Origin: Candidatus Aminicenantota bacterium
Lineage (GTDB): Bacteria > Acidobacteriota > Aminicenantia > Aminicenantales > Aminicenantaceae
DNA: 8,918 nucleotides
Assembly: GCA_030607635.1 (NCBI GenBank)
Contig: JAUWJP010000054.1
Coordinates: 1-8,918 of the forward strand
Reading direction: 5' to 3'
In this document: one piece after another, positions 1-5,472 of the stretch
Layout of the letters: every line of letters starts with the position of its first letter
How positions within the stretch are numbered: position 1 is the stretch's first letter
Made by a program: the position numbers and the translations under genes
The notes under the pieces: generated by a model
Database searches by the model: none
Told to the model about the DNA's origin: nothing
The model's input: the letters and a program-made list of their open reading frames with translations, nothing else

Positions 1-24
1 GAAGGAGTCAAAATTTGATTTATC

Positions 25-411
25 TTAAGTTTTCTTTGAATTTAAAAGATGATCTATCGATCTATTAAGTGAATCTAAATCGAGGGGTTTTACAAAAAAA
101 TGAGAAATAGAGAGTCGGGATAATTCATCAATCTTAACCAGGTCTGGATAGGCAGAAATCAGGATGACATTTCCTCGGTAACCTAATTCTCTGAATTTGG
201 CGATCATTTCCACACCGTCAAGATGAGGTAACTTTATATCGGCAATGATTAGGTCAATTTTAGCTCTTTTGAAACGCTGCAAAGCTTCTCCTGAATCCTT
301 AGCCAGGTAGACTCGATAATTCTTATTGAGAATCAGGAAAAAAGTCTTCCGGATGGACTCATCATCATCGACAATTATGATTTTCTTTTCGGACATTTTG
401 TTTATTTTCAC
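25..411 (-). CDS. Stand-alone response-regulator receiver domain protein
   Basis: A single CheY-like receiver domain with no output domain. Counting from the upstream GTG (128 aa), the acidic pair is D15/D16 in IIIVDDDE, the phosphoacceptor is D58 in IIADIKLPHLDG, the switch residue is S86 in LISAY and the conserved lysine is K108 in FVKPLD, so it should be phosphorylatable. Start choice: the GTG at 409-411 overlaps a good Shine-Dalgarno sequence (GAGGTGA on the minus strand, about 408-414). The ATG at 394-396 lies about 11 nt after that site and is the more likely start, giving 123 aa beginning MSEKK. It is separated from the upstream NtrC-type gene by about 380 bp and has its own sigma-54 promoter at 451-467. 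The likely phosphodonor is the histidine kinase encoded at 2123-3586, and the likely role is a CheY-like signal output or a phosphate sink; both are inferences from context. The domain call is firm, the partner is not. Confidence 0.93.
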   Translation of the reverse strand: MKINKMSEKKIIIVDDDESIRKTFFLILNKNYRVYLAKDSGEALQRFKRAKIDLIIADIKLPHLDGVEMIAKFRELGYRGNVILISAYPDLVKIDELSRLSISHFFVKPLDLDSLNRSIDHLLNSKKT

Positions 412-414
412 CTC
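408..414 (-). promoter_or_regulatory. Ribosome binding site that decides the receiver gene start
   Basis: The minus strand reads GAGGTGA here, a strong match to the 16S anti-Shine-Dalgarno. It overlaps the GTG that could open the longer reading frame (409-411), so it cannot serve that codon. It lies about 11 nt before the ATG at 394-396, slightly long but workable, which favours the 123-aa product. Confidence 0.55.
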
Positions 415-450
415 TCTTTGATTTCCGTTAGTCCTTAATGCAATTGAAGT

Positions 451-467
451 AGCATATTTTGTGCCAA
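451..467 (-). promoter_or_regulatory. Sigma-54 (-24/-12) promoter for the stand-alone receiver gene
   Basis: On the minus strand the site reads TTGGCACAAAATATGCT. It has the invariant GG at -24 and GC at -12 with exactly 10 nt between them, and the full TGGCAC half, matching the consensus TGGCAC-N5-TTGC except for one base (ATGC). The predicted start of transcription is near 440, giving a 44-nt leader to the ATG at 396. Promoters of this class need an AAA+ activator, and one is encoded immediately upstream at 792-2126. The core block resembles the site at 5241-5257 in front of the solute-binding protein gene, suggesting co-regulation. Confidence 0.8.
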
Positions 468-722
468 TCTATAAAACCTTGAATCTGAAACTGCAAAAGC
501 AACTTTTATGGAGCAAATTTCGGGGAAAAAATTATCAGGATGTGATGGCTAAAAGAGACAGCCTCATATAACATATCAATTTTAAATAAGTTAAGAAGCA
601 TATATGTTTTCAAGTTGTTATAGCTGTTAAGGACTGGTAAAATGCAGAGGTCCAAAAAATGATCTAAGGGATAAAATATTTTTTTCCTACTTTAATTTTT
701 GTAAGCTCGGATGAAAAAAATA

Positions 723-747
723 TTTACAGCAAGTAAAAAGCATTTAC
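723..747. promoter_or_regulatory. Candidate enhancer (UAS) with phased TTTAC/GTAAA half-sites
   Basis: Three half-sites spaced by 10 bp, about one helical turn: TTTAC (723-727), GTAAA (733-737) and TTTAC (743-747). The last two form GTAAA-N5-TTTAC, the same arrangement as the core of the perfect palindrome at 5326-5344 upstream of the other sigma-54 promoter. The centre lies about 300 bp upstream of the predicted receiver-gene start, further than typical enhancers but within the range of DNA looping. Binding by the NtrC-type protein encoded next door is an inference. Confidence 0.4.
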
Positions 748-791
748 AATCTTAAATCAATTCCGTTGTCGGGGGGGGTTGATTGAAAGTG

Positions 792-2126
792 CTAAATATC
801 AAGTTTGTATTCTTTTATCTTTTTATCCAGGGTAGGGCGGGTTATCTGTAAGATCTGGCTGGTTCTTGTCTTGTTACCTTTGGTTGCTTTCAAGACATGC
901 TGGATGTAGTCCTTTTCAACCTCTTTTAAAGGAACAAGCTGCTTTGGATAGAGCTTCTTTTCTCCTATCTCAAGAGCCAAATTTTCATCAAGGATAACAT
1001 CTCCCTTGGCCAGGATTACACCCCGAATTAAAGCATTTTCCAGCTCCCTGACATTCCCTTCCCAGGGAAGATTCATCATAGTTTTCATCACTTCAGGAGG
1101 AACTTTTCTCACATTTTTGCGCAGGTCACGGTTTATTTTCTCCAGAAGATAGGCCACTAGCTCCGGAATATCTTCCTTTCTATCACAGAGTAGAGGCAAA
1201 GCAATTTCAACTACTTTCAGACGATAGTAGAGGTCTTCTCTAAGTTTACCTATTTCAATCAGCTTTTTTAGATCCTGGTTCGTAGCCGCAATTATTCTTG
1301 CTTCCGTCTTCAGGATTTTCTCTCCTCCAACTTTCATGAAATCTCTTGTCTCGATTACCCTTAACAACTTTGACTGAAGGTTTGCTGATATATCCCCGAT
1401 CTCATCCAGAAACAAAGTCCCTTTGCCAGCTATCTCAAACTTTCCTTTGGTTTCACAAATAGCATCCGTAAAAGCGCCTTTGACATGGCCAAAGAGCTCA
1501 CTTTCCAAGAGAGTATCCGTAATAGCTGAACAATTGATGACAATAAAGGGCTCCCCTTTATTGGGGCTGTTGTAATGAATAGCTTTGGCAACCAATTCTT
1601 TTCCAGTTCCACTTTCACCATGGATAAGAACGTTAGTTCGGGTGTTGGCTACCGAGCCTATTAATTTAAACACCTCTCTCATTTTGACAGAGCGACCGAC
1701 GATGTTGTCTATGGTGTATTCTTTCTGCTTCTCATCAAGGAGGTAGCTTACCTTATCCTCCAGACTTCTTATCTGAAAAGCTTTATCAATGGTCAAATCC
1801 AGCTCAACATAATCAAGAGGCTTGACTAAATACTCGAAGGCTCCTGATTTTATAGCTTCTATCGTCGTTTTCATATCGTCATAAGCAGTCATAATTATAA
1901 TACTTGCGTTGGGATTCTTTTCTCTTATCCTGCCTAGAACTTCAAGGCCATCCACATCAGGAAGGCGAATATCCAGTATGACTAAATCAGGAATGTGCTC
2001 CTCATATTTTTGAATCCCTTCCTCTCCGTCTTCAGCCACTAAAGCTTCAAATCCTTTCTTAGAGAGATAAGAGGAGAGAGTCTTTCTGATCAAAGGATCA
2101 TCGTCAATGACAAGGACTGATTTCAT
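792..2126 (-). CDS. NtrC-family sigma-54-dependent response regulator
   Basis: Cytoplasmic transcription activator of 444 aa, full length for the family. The receiver domain (about 1-120) has acidic pair D8/D9, phosphoacceptor D52 in VILDIRLPDVDG, T80 and K102. The AAA+ domain (about 141-370) has Walker A GESGTGKE at 170-177, the sigma-54 contact loop GAFTDA at 217-222 (a variant of GAFTGA), Walker B GTLFLDEIGD at 236-245, sensor I around ATNQD 281-285, candidate arginine-finger residues in LREDLYYRL (295-303) and sensor II GNVRELEN at 357-364. A Fis-type helix-turn-helix fills the C-terminus (about 405-442). The ATG overlaps the kinase stop codon as ATGA (2123-2126), and a strong AGGAGG lies inside the kinase 3' end, so the two are probably translationally coupled. 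It is the obvious candidate to activate both sigma-54 promoters in the window. The ligand or metabolite controlled is unknown. Confidence 0.96.
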   Translation of the reverse strand: MKSVLVIDDDPLIRKTLSSYLSKKGFEALVAEDGEEGIQKYEEHIPDLVILDIRLPDVDGLEVLGRIREKNPNASIIIMTAYDDMKTTIEAIKSGAFEYLVKPLDYVELDLTIDKAFQIRSLEDKVSYLLDEKQKEYTIDNIVGRSVKMREVFKLIGSVANTRTNVLIHGESGTGKELVAKAIHYNSPNKGEPFIVINCSAITDTLLESELFGHVKGAFTDAICETKGKFEIAGKGTLFLDEIGDISANLQSKLLRVIETRDFMKVGGEKILKTEARIIAATNQDLKKLIEIGKLREDLYYRLKVVEIALPLLCDRKEDIPELVAYLLEKINRDLRKNVRKVPPEVMKTMMNLPWEGNVRELENALIRGVILAKGDVILDENLALEIGEKKLYPKQLVPLKEVEKDYIQHVLKATKGNKTRTSQILQITRPTLDKKIKEYKLDI

Positions 2127-3586
2127 CTTTCCTCCTCGGTAGGAATAAGAATTTCAAAAGAAGTACCTTGGGCTGCATTTTCTTTAACTCTTATGGTTCC
2201 TCTGTGCTGTTCTATGATTTTTCTGGCTATGGGCAATCCAAGGCCAATTCCAGAAGCTTTCGTGGTGTAGAAAGGCTCAAAAACAGTCTCCCTGTTTTCT
2301 TCTGGAATTCCACAGCCATTATCAGATATAAATACTCTAATTTTACTTCCTTCCTGCTCCTTCAAAAGAGAGATAGAAATATTTATTTTGCCCTTCTCTT
2401 CCACAGCCTCAAAGGCATTGCGAAGGATGTTTAAAAAAACTTGTTTCAATTTATCAGCATCCACCAGAACCTGGGGTAATCCTTCCTTGTAATTTTTTTC
2501 AAGAACGACTTTTTTCAACTCCAGAGTGTCAGCTAATGTTTTTATAGACTCATCGAGTATTTGCTCGAGAGAAAAGCGAGCTAAATTCAGTTCTGAAACC
2601 CGAGTGAAATCCAGAAGCTCTTTGACAAATTTTTCCATCTGACCTATCCCCTCCTGGGATATGCTTAAATGTTCTTTTTCTGTCTCATCCAATCGATCAC
2701 TCTGAACAAGCTTCTGGATGTTTAGCTTGACTGATGTTAGCGCATTCCTTATCTCATGGGCAATACCGGCAGATATACGGCCGATGGATGCCAGCTTTTC
2801 TGCCTGGATTAGCTTGTTGCTAGCAACTTCCATTCTTTCCCTTGCCAGGAGAAGCTTGCGACTCATATCATTAAAACTCTGAGCTAAGTTTCCAATTTCA
2901 TCCTGGGAGGTGATATCTATCTTTTGAGAAAAATCTTCTTTAGATATTTTAACTGTCCCCTCCACTAGTTTTTTCAACGGCCCTGTTATCCTTCTGGCTA
3001 ATAATATCGCTCCAAAAACACCTAACAAAAGCCCACCACAGCCGATAAAGATCAACATCAGGCGGGTTTTCAGAATTTCTGCTCGCATCTCTTCTAAGGA
3101 AAGGCCGATTTTTATCGAACCCCATCTCCTCGGAGAACCTCGCACAAAAATCGGAACTTCAATTTCCAGAATCCTCAGAATCTGTGCTGATTTTTCATCA
3201 ACAAACTTTTTCCGTTCAAAGAGGTGGCTCTTTTCATCGACCTCCTCCCCTAGATCGCTGTAAAGATAAGTTTCTTTATAGCCTTCTATAAAACTAGTGC
3301 CGACAAAAAGATTATTGTAGCGTCCATAAAAAACAACATAGACTAGGTTTTCGTCTATCTGCTCTTCGATATTCTCTCTAACTCCTTCCTCATCCCATTG
3401 AATAAACGCTGGCAAATTCAGGTAAGCAATATTTTTAGCAATTAATACTCCCTTTTCTTTCTGCCCTTCAAAAATGGCTTCGACTTCTCGCTGCTCAATA
3501 ACCAAGAGAATCGATACTAAAAGCACCGTGAGTAAAACTATTGCCCAAGCCATAAGTCTTGTCTGGAGGGTCATACGCAATTTCAT
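2123..3586 (-). CDS. Membrane sensor histidine kinase with HAMP domain
   Basis: Inner-membrane kinase of 487 aa. Transmembrane helix 1 is about 11-30, followed by an extracytoplasmic domain of about 145 residues (31-174) that I do not recognise, transmembrane helix 2 (about 175-197), and a HAMP linker (about 198-250) with RRITGPLKKL. The H-box is at 270-285 with H277 in AHEIRNAL; most relatives have HEIRNPL, so A282 replaces the usual proline. The catalytic domain has the N-box around N386/N390 (NILRNAFEA), G1 DNGCGIP at 422-428, F-box FEPFYTT and G2 GIGLGLP at 446-452. There is no PAS domain, so the signal probably enters through the extracytoplasmic domain, plausibly via the solute-binding protein encoded 9 nt upstream. 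The start has only a weak AAGAG ribosome site, consistent with coupling to the upstream gene. It overlaps the response-regulator gene by 4 nt, making them a cognate pair. Confidence 0.96.
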   Translation of the reverse strand: MKLRMTLQTRLMAWAIVLLTVLLVSILLVIEQREVEAIFEGQKEKGVLIAKNIAYLNLPAFIQWDEEGVRENIEEQIDENLVYVVFYGRYNNLFVGTSFIEGYKETYLYSDLGEEVDEKSHLFERKKFVDEKSAQILRILEIEVPIFVRGSPRRWGSIKIGLSLEEMRAEILKTRLMLIFIGCGGLLLGVFGAILLARRITGPLKKLVEGTVKISKEDFSQKIDITSQDEIGNLAQSFNDMSRKLLLARERMEVASNKLIQAEKLASIGRISAGIAHEIRNALTSVKLNIQKLVQSDRLDETEKEHLSISQEGIGQMEKFVKELLDFTRVSELNLARFSLEQILDESIKTLADTLELKKVVLEKNYKEGLPQVLVDADKLKQVFLNILRNAFEAVEEKGKINISISLLKEQEGSKIRVFISDNGCGIPEENRETVFEPFYTTKASGIGLGLPIARKIIEQHRGTIRVKENAAQGTSFEILIPTEEER

Positions 3587-3595
3587 TTTTCGCTC

Positions 3596-5191
3596 TTATT
3601 TATCTAACCATATTTTTCTGGCATCTAAATAATAGAATCCTAAAGAAGGAACTTCGACTCCCCTGACATAAGGCTGCATGGCAACCCTGTTCTGATGAGA
3701 AAAAAGAGGAAGAGCAGGAACATCAGAAATCAAAATTTTCTCAATCTGGTGAAAAAGATTTATCCTTTTGGTCCAGCTTCGTTCAATCTCGGCTTCCTGA
3801 AGAAGCTTATCCAATTCGGGATTAACATAATTAAAAATATTAAAAATGGATTTTGAAAAAAAGAGAGGCCGGATGATATCTTCAGGATCAGGAAAGCTCA
3901 TCACTCTCCCTGTAAAAACAAGATAGGGTCTATTATAACTCTTTATCTCCTTAAGAGATCTATAATAATTTAATCTTAATTTTATTCCCAGCGCATCAAG
4001 CTGCTTGCGGAGTGCTCTGTAAATTTTAAACTTCATCTCTGTTCTTGGCAAATCAATAAGCAAGGTAAGAGGAGGAAATTCTTCCTCAGTAGAAAAACCT
4101 GCATCTTGAAGCATCTGTTTTGCCTTCTCTAAGTTATAGCTCTCTTCATCATCCCTGGGGAAAAACCCTGGGAGTCTTGAAGGAATATAGTTATTCATCA
4201 CTTTACGTACGTATTTCATATCAAAAATGTCTCGAGCAATTTCCCTTTTATTGAGAGAATGCAAGATGGCTTTTCGAACGATCGCTCTATTAAGGGGAGG
4301 AATGTGGCAGCTCATTCCTAAGAATATAGGTTGAAGTAAGCCATCCTGAAAAATCTGGACGTTGGGAGTGAGCAGCTTCTCGGACAGGACTGGAATAGAA
4401 TCTATCTCCCTGTTCAAGAAATGATCAAGCGTGAAAAGAGGACAGAATTCTACTGCTCCTAAATAGGGCCTCCCGCCAAAATACTCTTCATTTCGTTTCA
4501 GCCGGACTCCAACAATATCCAATTGGGACGTCCTTAACCAATAGTCAAACTTAAAGGGCCCAGTGCCTGACGGTTTGCGGAAAAATCTTCTTCCCTGGTC
4601 AATAACAAGTTCACGAGGCAGGATTTTACAAAAATGCATACTCATCAGATACAGAGCGGAGACAAAAGGTCTTGTCCAGTGAATCTCGAAACTGTATTTA
4701 TCTATGACCTTAAATCCAGTAACATCTTTTGTTTTTCCTTCCCTGAATTCTTTAGCTCCGACAATTCTTGACAAGAAGAATTGGTAGTAAGGAGAGTTAG
4801 CTTTTTTATCAAGGATCCTTTCTAGGGAAAACTTCACATCTTCTGCAGAAAGCTCTCTTCCATGATGGAACTTGACTCCCATTCTTAAATAAAATGTATG
4901 TTTTTTTCCATCAGGAGAGATTTCCCAATACTCGGCCAAAGAAGGCACAATGCTCAAATTTTTATCAAGCCTGACTAAACCATCATAAATTTGTTCTGAG
5001 ATAAAGATAGAGGACTCTTGTCTTATCGGATCAAACTCCCTTCTAAAATTATCGGTAAATGATTTCAGTCGAAAAACTCCGCCGTAGCGAGGTTCGTTGA
5101 CGCTTTTTTCCTGGAAACTGAATAAAGGGATTACAAAGACCAACACAAGAACAAGGCACCAAGTTACATAGATATCTAACTTTTTGCCCAT
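3596..5191 (-). CDS. Family-5 (peptide/nickel-type) extracytoplasmic solute-binding protein
   Basis: A 531-aa protein of the SBP_bac_5 (DppA/OppA-like) family. Diagnostic blocks are YGGVFRL at 36-42, the run from IYDGLVRLD (68-76) through IVPSLAEYWEISPDGK (81-96), SAEDVKFSLERILD at 115-128 and PSGTGPFKF at 207-215. A hydrophobic N-terminal segment (about 8-26) should direct export. There is no lipobox and no clear AxA cleavage site, so it may stay anchored in the inner membrane. An AAAGGA ribosome site precedes the ATG. It is the first gene of an operon driven by the sigma-54 promoter at 5241-5257 and is followed after 9 nt by the sensor kinase. No ABC permease or ATPase gene lies in the window, so a sensory role (ligand presentation to the kinase) is more likely than transport alone. 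Ligand identity is unknown; peptides are the commonest ligands, but family members also bind nickel, haem and sugars. Confidence 0.93.
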   Translation of the reverse strand: MGKKLDIYVTWCLVLVLVFVIPLFSFQEKSVNEPRYGGVFRLKSFTDNFRREFDPIRQESSIFISEQIYDGLVRLDKNLSIVPSLAEYWEISPDGKKHTFYLRMGVKFHHGRELSAEDVKFSLERILDKKANSPYYQFFLSRIVGAKEFREGKTKDVTGFKVIDKYSFEIHWTRPFVSALYLMSMHFCKILPRELVIDQGRRFFRKPSGTGPFKFDYWLRTSQLDIVGVRLKRNEEYFGGRPYLGAVEFCPLFTLDHFLNREIDSIPVLSEKLLTPNVQIFQDGLLQPIFLGMSCHIPPLNRAIVRKAILHSLNKREIARDIFDMKYVRKVMNNYIPSRLPGFFPRDDEESYNLEKAKQMLQDAGFSTEEEFPPLTLLIDLPRTEMKFKIYRALRKQLDALGIKLRLNYYRSLKEIKSYNRPYLVFTGRVMSFPDPEDIIRPLFFSKSIFNIFNYVNPELDKLLQEAEIERSWTKRINLFHQIEKILISDVPALPLFSHQNRVAMQPYVRGVEVPSLGFYYLDARKIWLDK

Positions 5192-5240
5192 TTTCCTTTA
5201 CTTAAATCATAAATAATCCTCAGGTTAATAGCAAATTAAA

Positions 5241-5257
5241 GGCAATTTTTGTGCCAA
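5241..5257 (-). promoter_or_regulatory. Sigma-54 (-24/-12) promoter for the binding protein-kinase-activator operon
   Basis: The minus strand reads TTGGCACAAAAATTGCC, an almost perfect match to TGGCAC-N5-TTGC with GG and GC separated by exactly 10 nt. The C of the -12 element is at 5242, predicting a transcript start near 5230 and a 39-nt leader to the ATG at 5191. The operon encodes its own NtrC-type activator as the third gene, so positive autoregulation is likely. Confidence 0.88.
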
Positions 5258-5263
5258 CTTGAC

Positions 5264-5277
5264 AGGATGTTTATCCT
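5264..5277. promoter_or_regulatory. Inverted repeat AGGAT-GTTT-ATCCT next to the sigma-54 promoter
   Basis: Perfect 5-bp arms with a 4-nt centre, located about 40 bp upstream of the predicted start and just outside the -24 element. It could be an operator for a second regulator or a small hairpin. No copy was noticed near the other sigma-54 promoter, so it is probably not the activator's own site. Confidence 0.25.
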
Positions 5278-5325
5278 CTTGAACAAGGGGAATAGTGGGA
5301 GATCAATAGTATTTTAGCAGGTTTT

Positions 5326-5344
5326 TTGTAAAATTATTTTACAA
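5326..5344. promoter_or_regulatory. Candidate enhancer (UAS): 19-nt perfect palindrome
   Basis: TTGTAAAATTATTTTACAA is a perfect palindrome around a single central base. Its centre is about 105 bp upstream of the predicted sigma-54 start, squarely in the usual enhancer range for NtrC-type activators. Its core GTAAA-N5-TTTAC recurs at 733-747 upstream of the second sigma-54 promoter. Being AT-rich, a chance palindrome cannot be excluded, but position and recurrence both favour a real site. Confidence 0.5.
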
Positions 5345-5353
5345 TTTTTATAA

Positions 5354-5394
5354 GGAATTAATTCCGCAGGCGCTTTATTTATCAAATCTCTGCG
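5354..5394. repeat. Degenerate palindromic repeat segment
   Basis: Contains the 12-nt palindrome GGAATTAATTCC (5354-5365) and an outer pair CGCAG/CTGCG (5365-5369 and 5390-5394). Inside it, 15 nt at 5374-5388 (TTTATTTATCAAATC) are the exact reverse complement of 7867-7881, showing that this is an old copy of the same dispersed element found on the other side of the dipeptidase-creatininase pair. Confidence 0.4.
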
Positions 5395-5400
5395 AAGTGT

Positions 5401-5434
5401 ATAAGGTGGGCTTGATAAATCAAGCCCCTACAAT
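5401..5434. repeat. Dispersed palindromic repeat, copy 1
   Basis: The centre GGGCTTGA-TAAA-TCAAGCCC (5408-5427) is an 8-bp stem with a 4-nt loop, followed by CCTACAAT. The 34-nt unit matches 7896-7929 at 31 of 34 positions, including flanking ATAAGGTG. It resembles REP- or MITE-like intergenic elements. It lies just downstream of the dipeptidase gene, where a hairpin could stabilise or end the transcript, but no T-tract follows. Confidence 0.75.
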
Positions 5435-5440
5435 ATTTAA

Positions 5441-5472
5441 ATTGTAGATTTAATAAATCAAGCCCCTACAAT
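5441..5472. repeat. Dispersed palindromic repeat, copy 2, overlapping the dipeptidase gene end
   Basis: Begins ATTGTAG and ends CTACAAT, so the outer arms are complete inverted repeats; the inner right arm is TCAAGCCCC while the left is degenerate (ATTTAA). Positions 5458-5472 fall inside the dipeptidase reading frame: on the minus strand ATTGTAGGGGCTTGA encodes Ile-Val-Gly-Ala-stop. The repeat thus supplies the last four residues and the stop codon. Confidence 0.7.

Larger units (their letters stand above)
412..791. other. AT-rich regulatory spacer between NtrC-type activator and receiver genes
   Basis: No convincing gene in either direction. It holds the sigma-54 promoter at 451-467, phased GTAAA/TTTAC half-sites at 723-747, a further GTAAAATGCA half-site at 637-646 that matches GTAAAAAGCA at 733-742 in 9 of 10 bases, and a run of eight G at 771-778. 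A 6-bp inverted repeat AATCAA/TTGATT (755-760 and 779-784) encloses the G-run just after the activator stop codon, but lacks a T-tract, so I do not call it a terminator. Read-through from the upstream operon into the receiver gene therefore remains possible. Confidence 0.6.

Noticed and set aside
755..784. Inverted repeat AATCAA/TTGATT around the G-run as a terminator for the three-gene operon
   Set aside because: The stem is only 6 AT-rich base pairs with an 18-nt loop and no T-tract on the transcribed strand.
1430..1621. Alternative minus-strand frame inside the activator gene
   Set aside because: It overlaps the conserved AAA+ core, including Walker A and the GAFTDA loop, in another frame; there is no independent evidence for expression.
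5401..5472. CRISPR array or direct-repeat array
   Set aside because: Copies are few, irregularly spaced, palindromic and degenerate, with no uniform spacers and no cas genes nearby.
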